A stretch of DNA of 64,000 nt from Acanthamoeba sp. SK_2022b (GCA_027943245.1 JANDJZ010000079.1:1-64000); one strand, 5' to 3'; shown: positions 31,311-43,225, counted from the first letter of the stretch. Numbers and translations are program-made. Notes: a model not told the origin generated them from the letters alone.

Positions 31311-34257
31311 ATGATAGAGCACAGTCGATCCATCATCTGCAGACCTCTGCTTCTGATACTCTGTCTAGCATACCTCTCCACCATCGCCTTCTGCGTGCCC
31401 TCGGGCGAATCACCTCCACATACCGTGCGTTCGCCTCTCTCTCCCCCCCCCAAACATCCACTAATTAACGAAGAGATACCTTATCAGACCCTGGATTTTG
31501 TACAAATCATCGAGCGCGAGCAACACAGTTTGAACTACTCCAACATCTTCAACTTCAGGCCTCCACGGAACATTTCCGACTTCTACAAAGGTGCGTTGGG
31601 CTGCGGCTGAAGCTTCTGTCCTGCCAGTCGTTAAAGAAGATGACTTTGTGCAGGTGTGTGGGAAAGCATCGGCGATCGAAAGCCGCAGGAAGAGGGGCAG
31701 CCGGAAGGTGAAGAAACTGCAAACAGCACAACCAACAGACAAGAGGGACCAGGGCCGAAGCTAATGTTCGAATTCACTGAAAGATCTGGCCACTTGCTCT
31801 TCCAGATCGTCAACAAGCCCACGCCCCTCACCAACATCGACGTTGTTCAGGTACACCTGCAAGCGCCTCAACCTCTGCCCTCTTTGGCTCATCCTTCCAT
31901 GTCTAGGGCGAGATGGTGCTGCGCAACGGCATATGGACAACGGACAAGACACAGCACTTTGTACTGCAAGGGCTCTACTTTTGGAATCCGGGCGATCTCT
32001 TCCTCATTGCCAACCCGCTCCACTCCAAGCAGTACGACTTCTTTTTCGCTACATTCTCTTCATTCTCTACGCCGCTCATCATATGGTCACATGCGGATCT
32101 TCTTCACCAGTGGTGCGGCGCCCATCATTCAGGACTTCATGCTTACGCTGAAGAACGACAGCACTGTGCACGACGCCATCGCCCAAGCTGCAAACATTCC
32201 CAAGCTTCTCGCAGGTACACGCCCTCCGGTAGCAGAAGTCTCTGGTCTTTGCATCGATGCTTACCAAAGATGCAGCAGCGGCCAACGCCAGCTCGACAGC
32301 TGCGTCTGCGATCAATCAGTGCTACTTCCAGATCCTGTTCAAGGCCAAGCCTTCCCCCTTCCAGCTTGACAAGGCGACCAGAAATGGCGGTATGATACAC
32401 ACGAAAGGGAAGGGAAATAGAGAAGGTCGTCCAGCTGACACGTCTCTCTTCATTACTCTCATCATAGACGATGAAGACGCGGCGAAGCCGATCATGGACG
32501 TTAAAGGCATCATGCATAGCCCCAACTGCGATTCCGTGCTCATCGCAGAAGTGTCCTCCATACAATTCGATACCTATTACAGAAAGGCGACCAACTATGT
32601 CATCATGGTCACCTTCGTCACCTGCATCCAGATCCTCTTGCTCATCAAGCAGATGGAGGCCACCAACACTCAATCGGTAACACACGACCGCTGCTGGCAC
32701 TCTCGGGTGAGAGCAGTTTCTGTGCTCCTTTGCTAATCCTCCTGTTGCCTCCCACCTCTTCCTGTAATCAGGCCGTCGCAAAGGTGTCCCTACTGACGAT
32801 CGGCGCACAAGCGGTGATGGACTCCTACCTGTGCCTCATTCATCTCACAGCTGGCATTGTAATCGGTTCGTCAGCAAGCTTTGACCCATCCCTCAAGATC
32901 CCATCTGCTCTTGTTGTCCCAACGCAAACTCACCTCTTGTACTTTGTTGTTAAATCTGACACAGAATCTGTATTTAACCCCTACGCCACGGCCTCGTTTT
33001 TCAAGTTCGTCCTCTTCTCCATCTTCGAGATGCGCTACCTCCTCCTCATCTTCAAAGCCCGCAACCCCGAGACGTTTGCCGCTGGATGGCGGGCTGTGAG
33101 GCGGAAGCTCGGCCAACTTTATATTCGCTTTTGTACGTGTCTGCCTACTCCTCTCCCTATGAGCAGCACCCTTGCACGAGTCTCACTCACTACCACCCAC
33201 GTACACGCACAGACACTGTCATCTTCACGGGGTTCGTGGTGGTGTATTACTTCCATGGGATGTTCTACCTGGGCCTCTTCATGCTCTACTCCATTTGGAT
33301 TCCTCAAATCTTCTGCAACGCCACCCAGGTATGTGGCCTACCGTCCTCCTCTCTTCGTCCAATACGAGTGCAGCATGATGATCTATTTATTTTTGCCCTT
33401 CCCTCACATGCAGTTCCACCGCAACGCACTGCTGAAGAAGTACGTGATAGGAATGACTCTGACGCGGCTGTGCATCCCTATGTGTACGACCCCATAGAGT
33501 CTCTTTTTCTTCGCCTAGTACCTCTCTCTCTCTCTCTCTCTCTCTCGGGTCATGATGGACTGCCACTCATTCTAATTCGGATGTAACCTTAACCAGACTT
33601 CTACGGTTGCCCATACAATTTCCTTCACGTGCAACCGAACTACGACCTTCTGTCTTGGCTGGCCGCGTATGTCCCTTGATTTGTTAAACCTCGCCGTCAG
33701 ACCACTGTGTGGTTCATCATTCGCCTGTGCTCACGTGTGGTCGTCTTCAGGTATCTGCTGTTGCAGGTGTTTGTCTTGTTCACTCAGGACCTTCTCGGTC
33801 CACGCTGGTTCCTCCCTCGACGGGTAAGCCCCACTCCTCAATCCACCTCTTCTCCGCGCGCAGCTGACAACGCAAACTCTTCCGGATCCCTCCCCCCCCC
33901 GACCAGTTCCTGCCCGACAAGTATGACTACCAAAGACCTGTACATATCGACGCCGAACAGGGCGAGTCTAAGGTGAGCTCAAAGCCACTGCGTCACTCAA
34001 CCTTGCCGATTTTAAATTGTTAACATTGCAATTGAGCAGGAGTGCGTCATCTGCATGAGCGTGGTGCTGCCCAACGAGCGAGACTACATGGTGACACCAT
34101 GCAACCACCTCTTCCACCAGAACTGCCTTGAACAATGGATGGTACGCCCCACCCAACATGCGCGCAACTGCAGACACTGGCTTACTCAGTCGTCGTCGCT
34201 TCGCAGGAATTCAAGATGGAGTGTCCCACCTGTCGCCGGCCGCTGCCGTACCCGTGA
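31311..34257 (+). CDS. Transmembrane RING-H2 ubiquitin ligase, Tul1/Dsc1-like
   Basis: Sixteen exons close in phase to 597 residues: 31311-31424, 31476-31590, 31654-31850, 31907-32031, 32111-32214, 32270-32389, 32468-32676, 32772-32865, 32965-33132, 33213-33328, 33414-33483, 33597-33666, 33751-33823, 33907-33972, 34040-34141, 34207-34257. The order is a signal peptide (PLLLILCLAYLSTIAFC), a luminal domain, about seven membrane spans (YVIMVTFVTCIQILLLI, SFFKFVLFSIFEMRYLLLIF, VIFTGFVVVYYFHGMFYLGL) and a C-terminal RING-H2 (CVICMSVV, CNHLFHQNCLEQWM, CPTCRRPLP). This order and the YFYGCPYN loop match Golgi/endosomal Tul1/Dsc1 ligases, which ubiquitinate membrane proteins within the Dsc complex. 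The substrate range here is unknown. Confidence 0.9.
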
Positions 34258-34500
34258 GGCATCGAAGCTGGATCACAAGGGAGAGACAGACGCTATTATT
34301 TATTGCACTCGCGAGGCGGTGATTGGAGGGCAGAGGGTCGAGGGCCAAGAGTTGAGCCTCACGCGATCACGACACGACACCCCTGTTTGCGCCACGCACG
34401 CGTGCCGCTCCAGGCCATTTTTTGTAAAGAGAGAAGAGATAGAAACCGAAGCCCCTCCCCCAAACCACTCAGCGCACAGCTCCCACAAGAGCGGCACGGG

Positions 34501-34857
34501 TCACTCCTGATTGGCAAAGAGGTCCTCCCTGCCTTTGAACTTCTTGTTGTCATCGGGCCCCTTGCGATACTTGACGGTGTCCTCCTCGGGATGAAGGTTC
34601 AGCTTGGCGGCGTATGGCTTCAGGCCGTGTTTGCCGGGATCAGCAGGGAACGCTCTGGGCTTCGCCAAGTCCACCTTCATGTCTGGCTCCAATTTCACTG
34701 CATCTTTCGGCACTGCCGTTGGTTGTTTGTTCTCAACGTTAGCGCTTACCTCTGTGACACAAGACGGCGACACGCCAACCATACCTGCAATGTCGATGCC
34801 TTTGCTTAGCACGTCCTCTATGGGCTGGATAGAGCCCTTCCTCCTGTTCTGAGACAT
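34501..34857 (-). CDS. Hypothetical 118-residue protein
   Basis: One open frame without a recognised domain. It starts MSQNRRKGSIQPIEDVLSKG, has a mixed middle, and ends in a hydrophilic stretch (LKPYAAKLNLHPEEDTVKY, then RKGPDDNKKFKGRED). There is no signal peptide or membrane segment. A possible intron at about 34741-34793 (a GTATGG donor after IDIA) would shorten it, but that span is open in frame, so I keep one exon. It is convergent with the Tul1-like gene, 243 bp away. Confidence 0.5.
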   Translation of the reverse strand: MSQNRRKGSIQPIEDVLSKGIDIAGMVGVSPSCVTEVSANVENKQPTAVPKDAVKLEPDMKVDLAKPRAFPADPGKHGLKPYAAKLNLHPEEDTVKYRKGPDDNKKFKGREDLFANQE

Positions 34858-35118
34858 CCTTGGTAAGCTTGTAATGGCTGTGGTTTGATCTGCGCCAAGT
34901 TGAGGGTGCCCTAAATGATGTGTGGGAATTGTTGAACAGAGGTGGCCGCCCCAAGCGGCCGATAAGCGTCCGAGATGCCGGCCAGCTTTCAGAAATTGGC
35001 ACCACGTGTAACGCGCAAATTGTGTGGGAGGGTTTATTGGGATCCACGCTACCCCTATGCGCCACTAAACAAACAACCAAAGCTCGACAGACCAAGTACT
35101 AATGAACGCTAATGGAGA

Positions 35119-38100
35119 TCACGGCTCCGGCATCTGCTTGACGCGTTGCAAGATGTTGATCCAGTCTGTCTTCTCCTTCTCGGTTGGAGCCTGTGGGTGT
35201 GGTGTGTAAATGGTCTGCATGTGCACCCGTGCGTGTCAATAATTGTTACCTGCAGGGTGTATGTCCTCTTCATCAGCTTGAGGGCGAACTCGTTGTCATG
35301 GCTGTCGACAACGTTGAACTGATTGTTGAGCATGATCGAGCCACATGCCTCCGACTTGTCCTGTTGCCCATCAGTCCGCGTTAGCCCCTCTAGAACCTCA
35401 CACACCCACACCCACACCCGCAGAGAGGGAGAGAGCAAGAGTACCTTAACATCACGGAAGTAGATGAGCACATTGCCGCGGAGTTCGAACCACCTCCTCT
35501 GCCACTTCTTGTGGAAGGCGGGACTCTTCTTGCACATCCAGCCCTGATGCGTGAGATAAACGGTGCCGGTCTCCTCGTTGGTGATGGTGGGCGCCCGCTT
35601 CCTGCCGTTGGCGCCCTCATCGTCCCGGTCGTCGTAGTGGCCATCCTCGAAGCCGCCATAGTCGTCGTCTTCGTCGTCGTAACGTCTCTGGCCGCGGCCA
35701 CCCTCCATATCCCGCCCTCTCCGTGGGCCGCGCCTTGCCGCACCGCGCGCTGACGGCGCCAGGTCATCTTCGCTGTCACTGTCGCTGAAACGCCTGCCGC
35801 CTGCGCGCCGCTCTGGGCTGGGGGTCCTGTCGCGGCCTCGCGGGCTGCGACTTCGGCTGCGGGTCCGCCGGTCGCGTCTGTCCCAGCTTCGGCTGCGCGA
35901 GCGGCTGCGGCTGCGGCTCGGGGAACGCCTTCGGCGGCCACGGCTCGAGCTGCGCGAGCGGCTGCGGCTGCGACTCCTGCTCCTGCGCCCTCTGTTCGCT
36001 CCGCGACTGCGCTCTGGGCTCCTGCTGCGGCGACCGTCCCTTCTATCGTAGTCCCGGTCCTCGTCCCTGTCATAGTTGGGTATGACGGTCCTGCCCTTGG
36101 GCCCTTTCCCTACGCGACCCAATGCGTTCAGATAGATGAGCGCGTGTTTGTTTTGTTTGTTGGAATTTTGGGTGGGTAGTAGAAGGGATGTTTTGAGCGT
36201 ACGGTCCCATTGGTACTCCTCCTTCTCTTCGAGATCCTCACGTTGTTTCTTCTCCTTCAGGAGGAGGAACCGTATAAGATCTGTGCAGTGCAGCATCTCC
36301 AGCGGCACCTTGTTCTCGTTGATGACCCAAACGCCGTTCTCGCCCTGCTTCTCGTTCATCAGGTCGATCACGGTGTCCACCGACGTGTTGGGCACGCAGA
36401 AGATGGACACTGGGACCGGTTGCTGCAACATTGCACGAACAGATGGCACTTGCGTCAGCCTCGAGTGCATATATGGAGCAGTGCACTGAAAGGAGCTGTA
36501 CCTTAGTGAGCTCAAAGAACTCAAACACGTTCATGTCCAGCGTAGAGCAGTTGTATCGGGTGAGGCCCTGCAAGGAAGAGGGGGGACGGGAGAAGGAATA
36601 GTTAGACGAGTGCTCTGATTAGGACGGTAGTGTCATGGAGCGGTGGTGAAGGTTACCCGAAGGCAGGAGAAGCTGAACGTGGTGAGGAGGGCGCCGGAGT
36701 TGTCAGTGATGGCCACCATGGGGCACTTCTTCTTGACCATCAGCGTGAGCAGCTCCACCACCTTGGTGTTCTTGGGCGCCATCGTCGAATTGGTGGTAAG
36801 GTATCTGGCGAGCACGCTTGTGAGAGCTCCCTCAAGTGAAAAGGCTCACGCTTGTCTTGTACCTGAGGTAGTTGACGCTGGTTCCGCGCAGGGTGTTCAT
36901 GAACCTTCTGGAGTTCTGCTTGAGGAACCATAACAGTGAGCTCTGCTTGATGACCTTCCCGACGTGACCGCTGGGCCCTGTGAGTTTTGGAAGTAGATGA
37001 GCACGCACCATGGCTTCCCCAACACAAGAGGAGGGGGCCGGTGGGCGAGGCTGCTACACACCCAATGGAAACTGTTGGATCTCCTTGCTCAGAACTTTCA
37101 CAATCGATGCCAAGGGATCGCGAACACCAACGCCGCACTGCTGCCAAGAGGGCTTGTACTTGGAAATGCCTGCGGGAGGGTGAAGCGTTTACAAATGGGT
37201 GGCAGGTGAGACCTGGACACGAGTGCGTACTGTTGAGCACGTCCTGCACGGTGTGGGTGACCATGATATCGCCCATCTTGGACAGTAAGTCCTCCTTGGA
37301 GGCCTGCAGAGCCCGCGTCAAGAGATACGCAACTGTATCGCACGCATGCATGCATACATATTCGGTGAGAAGAAGGAAGGATCTGGCAGCAGTGAATGGC
37401 CTGCAGATTAATGGCGCCACGTACTGACGTCGTAGATGTCGATCATCTTGTCCACTCTACCGTCGTTGGTCCGCACCGGGAGAGACGTGAAGCGGAATTC
37501 GGCCAACAGCTGATCGCATTGTTATGAGCGGATACGCCCCAGGGCTCCACAACAAAATGCACAGAGATAGGGGTAGTACCTGGAGGGCGGTCTCCACTGA
37601 CTCGGCGGCTCCGACGATGATGAGGTCCGACGATGATGAGGTCTGTGGCGAGAGTATCGGCGGGCGTGTCCTCTAGGAGGTTGGTCAGCGGGGTGCACGC
37701 CGAGAGGTTCCTGGGAGGCGGCGCGATAGCGGGTCCCTTGTGGCCGGGATAGTCTGCCAGCGTTGTCGTGTTTCGTCGTTCCACCGTTCCGCGCGGTGCG
37801 CGATCCTCCCGGCTCTCTCGGTCACGGTCACGGTCCCGGTCACGGTCCCTGTCCCTATCCCTATCCCTATCCCTGTCCCTCTCGCGGTCGCGGTCGCGGC
37901 CACGGTCACGGTCCCGACCTCTGTCGCGGTCGCGGTCGCGGTCGCGGTCCCTGTCCGAGTCCCGCCCGCCTTCACCACCGCGCCCCTTGCGCTCGAGGCT
38001 GCTCCCGCGCTTCCTCTGGTCGTCGTTTCCTCTGTCGCGGTCGCGACCCCGGGCGTCCGCCTTATCGTATCTGGTGCGGACCTCCTTGTCGCTACGCACG

Positions 38101-38426
38101 CCCCACCGGTCGGCCCCGGACGCTGCGGCAGCGGCTGCGCCGCGGTAGCTGTCGCGTTTGGAGGGATCGACGGGGCCGCCCATGGTGCCGCCGCCCGCGG
38201 TGCTTGTACGCAGAACGTAGAAGCTCTCGCTTTTGCCTCGAGGGCCGCGTCGCAGTTGGCCCATCCGCGGGTTGTCGGCGGGCGGGGCGGCACTCATCAT
38301 GGGAGATGGCGCCCCGCCTGCGCCCTGCCCGGCGCTGCGCTTGATCTCAAGCTCCTTGAGCATACGCAGGAGCTGCACTTCCTTCTCGAGGTTTCTCACG
38401 TACTCATCACTGGCGGGATCGGCCAT
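35119..38426 (-). CDS. CBS-domain protein with Arg/Asp and Arg/Ser repeats and a C-terminal PH domain; 16-bp duplication breaks exon 1
   Basis: Exons: 37580-38426, 37425-37509, 37231-37332, 37062-37169, 36863-36977, 36657-36804, 36502-36567, 36203-36422, 35445-36109, 35250-35360, 35119-35190; 840 residues once one copy of the 37611-37642 duplication is ignored. Order: a helix (YVRNLEKEVQLLRMLKELEI), an RDRD-rich region (about 150-215), about four CBS repeats (FTSLPVRTNDGRVDKMIDIY, MGDIMVTHTVQDVLN, CPMVAITDNSGALLT, NGVWVINENKVP), an RS-rich region (about 575-660) and a PH domain (HQGWMCKKSPAFHKKWQRRWF, EKEKTDWINILQRVK). CBS pairs bind adenosine nucleotides; PH domains bind phosphoinositides or proteins; RS repeats are typical of splicing factors. 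The biological role is unknown. Confidence 0.78.
37611..37642. repeat. Perfect 16-bp tandem duplication inside a coding exon
   Basis: CCGACGATGATGAGGT occurs twice in a row. With both copies the CBS-domain reading frame is lost (16 is not a multiple of three). With one copy, LATDLIIVGAAESVETALQ reads through and the exon ends in the right phase for the next one. Confidence 0.9.
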
Positions 38427-38844
38427 TTCTACTCTCTTGTCAGCTGAATTGAGGGAGTGTAGAATCGTAGAGGGGAGGCTTGTGTCGAGTTTGTCTGTTC
38501 TCTTTGGTGAACCGGTCCTCTGAGGCCCAAGAAGAGAAGATCTGGCAGAATTGTTTGTGAACAAAGCACGACGTGAGTTCTCGCCTGTGTGGTGACGGCG
38601 ACCTGCTCAACTCGAAAGGAAGGGCGGTGCCTGACTTTTATGGACGAAACGTCGCGTGTCCCGCTGCGTAACCCATTGGCCCTTTCCATTTCTCTTTATA
38701 ATAATAGAAAATAAAAGGCCGTTGTTAGGCAAGCATCGCCACACAACGGCCAAGTGCGGGCAGACGAGCAGGGGGCACCTGGGCGAACAGCCAGTTGCCC
38801 GACAGAGGCGAAGGCTTTGCAAAAGGAACACGCTGTGGCCTGGA
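38427..38844. other. Intergenic spacer upstream of the CBS-PH gene
   Basis: Both flanking genes run on the minus strand. I found no coding frame. The stretch should hold the CBS-PH promoter and the serine racemase 3' UTR. Confidence 0.5.
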
Positions 38845-40340
38845 TCACCAGCGCCAGGTGTCGAGGTCGACGTTGCCCCCGGAGAAGACCACGCAAATGC
38901 GTCGCAAGTCGGGGTGGGCCTTGCGGAAGTCCTCGCTCAGCACCGCCGCGAGCGGGACCGCCCCGCTGGGCTCCACCACCAGCTTCATCCGCTCCCACAC
39001 CAGCCTGCATCGAACCCAGGTTCAAGCAAGAATTGCGCTAGCGAAAGGGAAGGTTGTGGAGCGGGGGAAAGAGGGAGAGCGGAGGAGAGAAGGGCGCCAC
39101 ACCTCATGGCAGACTTGATCTCATCCTCAGAGACGGTGTAGATGGCATCGACGAGGTCTCGGACGACAGGCCACGTGAGGCTGCCAAGCCCCGTTCGCAG
39201 TCCATCGGCAATGGTCGTGGTGCCAGTTTGCGGGAACAGCTGTCCTGCTTGCTTCGATCTGGAGGCCCATCGAAGCGCAAGCGTTACACCCGCCGCACAC
39301 TCTGACTCTATGTAACGGGGGAGGGAGCTCACCGGTATGCGTCGTCAGCTTCCTTGGGCTCGGCACCAAACACTTTGATGCCAGGCTTGAGCGCCTTGGC
39401 CGCGATCGCCACGCCCGACATCTGGCACACCGTGAGTAGAGAGCAAGGGACAACGTTACACAAAGTTGAGAAACGGAGAGGCGGCCGTGCCACACCATTC
39501 CGCCGCCACCCACGGGAGTGATTATCGCATCGACATCGGGAACCTGTTCTAGGACCTCTAGAGCGATCGTGGCCTGGCCGGCAATGACGTCCTGCCAAGG
39601 CGTCGGGCGGGGAATGCCCGTTTAGCTAAAGCGAGCGACCTTCTCGTTAGACAGGCTGGCCAAACAGTTCGAATGCAGTACCGCGTTGTTGTACGGATGA
39701 ATGAAGGCGGCGCCGGTCTCGGCCATGATTCGGTCGGCTGCCCACCAACGCACACCGATTTGTCGTTTGGTTCGGGAGGGAAGGCGCCATACGCGTTGGG
39801 AAGAGGTACCTGTAGGCTGCCGGGACTCGACGGTGGCGCAGTCGATGACCTTGGCGCCATAGCCCAGCACTGCGCGCTTCTTGACGGCCGGGGCGGAGAG
39901 AGGCATAACAATGTAGGCAGGTATGCCACGCAGTTTGGCCGCCAAAGCCAGGGCTGCATGTGCCAGTGTGAGGCCACCAGAGAGCCGTTGGGCGCGCAGA
40001 GGCGGGGGCTGGGAGGTGGGTACCCTGTGCGTGGTTGCCGCTACTATGCGTAACGACGCCGTTCCGGGCCTCGTCGTCGGTGTGGAAGCGCCTCTGATCT
40101 TAAACGCTCCCACCTATGCACAAGCGCCGATTCAAAACCATGCTTATTGCCCTCCATGTGGAAGATGGGCGCTACCCGCTGCAGATTTTCGCATTTAAAG
40201 AAGAGGGTGCGTCCATCGGTGAAGGCGTCGAGGGCAGCGCAGGTGAGGATAGGAGTGATATGGGCCTTCCCCTCTATGCGCTTAGCCGCCTCCAGCACCT
40301 CTGCTAGCCCTACCACTCCGGCCGCTCCCTTGTCTTCCAT
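38845..40340 (-). CDS. Serine racemase / serine-threonine dehydratase (PLP), apparent frameshift in exon 2
   Basis: Eight exons (40176-40340, 40024-40113, 39810-39953, 39682-39737, 39496-39591, 39333-39421, 39103-39258, 38845-39004). Fold-type II PLP signatures are clear: the lysine in GAFKIRGAS, SSGNHAQ, the PLP-phosphate loop VGGGGM, AAKALKPGIKVFGAEP, TIADGLRTGLGSLTWP, and the end CVVFSGGNVDL. The enzyme racemises L-serine or removes ammonia from it in the cytosol. In exon 2 the frame changes after RGAS: the next expected residues DDEARNGVVTHSSGNHAQ are in another frame, and about eight residues of the family are missing. Every other exon joins in phase. Either an assembly error or a real disabling deletion. 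Confidence 0.82.
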
Positions 40341-40347
40341 CCTTTTC

Positions 40348-40353
40348 TTTATT
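40348..40353 (-). terminator. Poly(A) signal AATAAA of the alpha-galactosidase gene
   Basis: On the minus strand AATAAA lies about 40 bases after the alpha-galactosidase stop and 8 bases before the serine racemase ATG, so the two genes are packed very tightly. Confidence 0.5.
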
Positions 40354-40391
40354 TACCCAAATTAAATGGAAAAAGCTTTAGGGGATTGGAC

Positions 40392-42281
40392 TCAAACACG
40401 GCGTAGCCTGGTGAAGACGACGCCATGAGGCTTCACGTTAGTGCTGAAGCCGTTGGTGTAGGTGCCGATGTCCTTCCTCTCCCACACGTCGCGCACGATG
40501 TGCCTGGCGCCCGGCGCCAGACCCAAGACCGACCAGCTCACTATTGTGTCAACGATCACAATCGGGAGAGTGGTGAGTCATCAGGCCTGATGAAGGTAGA
40601 GGTGGGCCCAGCATAGATCTCGTACCAGGGATGGTAGCAGTGTAGGAAGCACGGTTGAAGGTGATGACCGCAACGTCGCCGTTGGCCAGAGGGCCGGCCC
40701 ACACCTCGATAGAGGCATCGTGGAAAGTGCTGTTCCACACCTTGTGGCCCTGTGGATCGAGCGATTGAGTCGGCGGCTCATGTGGACGCCACAAAGAGCC
40801 ACGGCGAGTATACCTGAGCGCCCAGCGGGTCCTGGTTGATGGCGATCACTTCGGGGGCCGTCAAGATCTCAAAGGTCTCGCGCGGCAGATTGCGGATGTC
40901 ACACCTGCAGGTAAAACCGCCACGGCTCGGTGTGGTGAGCATGAGAGAGGGAAATAGAAGAGGGGAAGACAGAGCGAACAAGGGGCGAGTACCCGATGAG
41001 GAGCGGCGCCTTGGCGAGGGCCCAAAGTGAGAAGTGCGACTTTTGCTCGGTCTGAGTGAGGCCGTTGTTGCCCACCTCGAGCTGGACACAAAACAGGGTG
41101 AGATTGGCGAAGCTCACAACAGAGGCTGCAGCACAAAGAATGAGAGATCATAGCGTGAACCATGTCGGGATCGTTAAAGCCGCCGGGCGCAGCGTTCTTC
41201 CACCACACGTCGTTGAGGTCGATGCGGCTCGTGATGCTGCCCAGGCGAAACAACACGTCAACCGCGACACATGTGGCGGAGGGGAGGGACCGTTGCCTCG
41301 GGTCCACCTACCTTGACCAGTGGGCGGAAATGTCGCTGGTCGTACGCCAGCTGTTGCCCACGAGAGGAGCCCAAGTGGCCGGGTTGTCCACGCCCCACTC
41401 GCACCTACCGCAACAGGTCAGGTTAGACCTCATGGTGCACCAGTCGAGGGACTGAGGAAGATGTACAGGGAATAGAAGATCTTGCGGTTGGTAGCGTTGA
41501 GCGCGTCCCTCATGACGGGGTAGCCTGCAGACGGGAACAAAGTGAGTCGATAAGAGAGGCCTTGATTGTAATCAAGTAAATAGAGAAGTGGCGCAACGTA
41601 CGTTGAAGCGGGCTGATGTTGTCGTTGTAGCAGTTATCGTACTTGAGGTAGTCGACTCCCCACGACGCATAGGTGTGGGCGTCGTTCTTCTCGAAGTTCA
41701 ACGACCCAGGGCGACCTGCGCCAACATCGGGATGTCAGTACTGTCGGCACACATGAAACCGGGATTTTCGACTCTTGCACGCACCGGCACAGGTCTTCTC
41801 GCCAGCATCGGAGTAGAGACCGAACAGGAGGCCCTTGGAGTGCGCGTAGTCGGCAAGCGGGCGCACGCCGTTGGGGAAGGTGCGATTGTCGGGATGAATA
41901 AAGCCTGAGGCGTCCCTCCAGCCCGCCCAGCAGTCGTCCATGTTCTGCCCGCGCCAGCAAGTCATTGGTCAGACAATTTAGTACACCAAATAAAATGAAG
42001 CCCAAAGAGTGAAGAGCGACAAAGCAATAGGAAGAGAGGGGAGTGGGGGGGGGGGCACGCACGACGTAGCGGTAGCCGGCGGCGGCAAGGCCGGACGAGA
42101 CAATGGTGTCAATGGTCTCCTTTATAAGTTGCTCGTTGATGTTGCAGCCGAACCGGTTCCAGCTGTTCCAGCCCATCTGCGGCGTGCGCCCAAGCCCATT
42201 GTTTAGTCCTTCCACGATGCCGACGCTGAACACTACGGCCAAGAACGCCAGGGACACCGCAACTACCCACGCCGACTTCAT
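40392..42281 (-). CDS. Alpha-galactosidase, GH27
   Basis: Ten exons (42063-42281, 41785-41944, 41602-41715, 41467-41524, 41312-41404, 41161-41236, 40993-41081, 40814-40904, 40626-40749, 40392-40540) close in phase to 390 residues, the usual GH27 length. A signal peptide is clear ([19 protein letters not shown]). Family marks are [16 protein letters not shown], the MDDCW block, [16 protein letters not shown], the nucleophile block [10 protein letters not shown], the CEWGVDNPA block, and ISAHWSSITSRID followed by GGFNDPDM with the acid/base Asp. It cleaves terminal alpha-galactose from sugars and glycolipids, probably in lysosomes or outside the cell. Confidence 0.95.
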
Positions 42282-42427
42282 TGTTGCGTGTGGGCGGCAA
42301 AGCTAAAATGAAAAAGTTGTATTCTTTTGGGTGAGGCCTCAGTTGGTCGAGCCCGAGCCTATCACCAGCTGGCGCGATAGGCACGCGAGCGGACGTTCCC
42401 GAGGAGAAGCGAGGGAGTGAAGGGCGG

Positions 42428-43085
42428 TCACTTCGATGACGTCAGCGGCGTGTTAGGATCGAGCAAAGTCCCTGAGGAGATGGAGCCCATGGTCTCTTCT
42501 ATTCGCATCACCTGGAGGTCGAGGGCGCGAGAAAACAGTGAGCACGTGGGAGCGTGTGTTCTAACTTGATGGGCGGGCGCACTCGGGCCTCAATGGCGGC
42601 GATGGCCATCTCTCGTTTGTTGAGCCGGAACTCGGCGTTGGAGATCGCCTCCTCCGCATCCCCCATGCGCGCCTCCCTCGCTCGACGATCGTCGTTGAGT
42701 CGCAGCACCTGGCCGGGCACCACACGGACAACACAAAGCAAGTGAGTGCACACCACGCACACCTGATACCATGTCTGCAGCAACGTTGAAAGGAGCGGGC
42801 ACTTGTTTCTCGGCATCAAGGAGCTGAAGGTAGGGCATCAAGAAGGGCGAGGTGGGTGTCTGTCGCGCATAGGCCAGGTATGGCTGCTGTACACCACCGC
42901 CGCGCTGCTGCTGGCCATAACTGGGGTTGCAGCAATTCCGAGACACGCCTCATGAGTGAGGTGCTAAAAGCACAGAAGATGCCCGTGGTGGAAAAGAGAG
43001 ATTCGCGGCAGGGGGGTGAGTACCCAGCGCTGGAAGGAGGCGAGGGATAGCGAGGCTGGTGATGAGGAGAGTGAGGTCTGTGCAT
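42428..43085 (-). CDS. Small coiled-coil protein, unknown
   Basis: Four exons (43024-43085, 42770-42920, 42583-42708, 42428-42511) join in phase to 140 residues. A Pro/Gln/Tyr-rich start (MHRPHSPHHQPRYPSPPSS, then GQQQRGG) leads to MPYLQLLDAEKQVPAPFNV. A helical stretch with heptads follows (EEAISNAEFRLNKREMAIAA, IEARVMRIEETMGSI). Short coiled-coil proteins of this type are often complex subunits, but no family is recognised. The third exon ends at an inner GTGCG donor, since the later GTTAG donor would bring a stop into frame. Confidence 0.65.
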
Positions 43086-43225
43086 TTTGACGCTGCACTG
43101 GTGAATCCCCAACTTGCCCACCCAATTCCCTGCTTGCCTTGCTCTTGATTTATGAGTCTCTTTTTCTCCTACTTGTTTCACAACTGTGTCTTTTTCTTTG
43201 TCGGCAGGACAGCGAGTAAACAACG

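Noticed and set aside
36110..36202. 93-base in-frame stretch in the CBS-PH gene treated at first as coding
   Set aside because: It has GT-AG ends and removing it joins YQWD to RKGPKGRT without a low-complexity insert; treated as intron.
37740..38447. Long plus-strand frames with Val/Pro or Arg/Ser repeats
   Set aside because: Shadows of the RDRD repeats of the CBS-PH gene on the minus strand; the minus-strand exons join in phase and carry domains.
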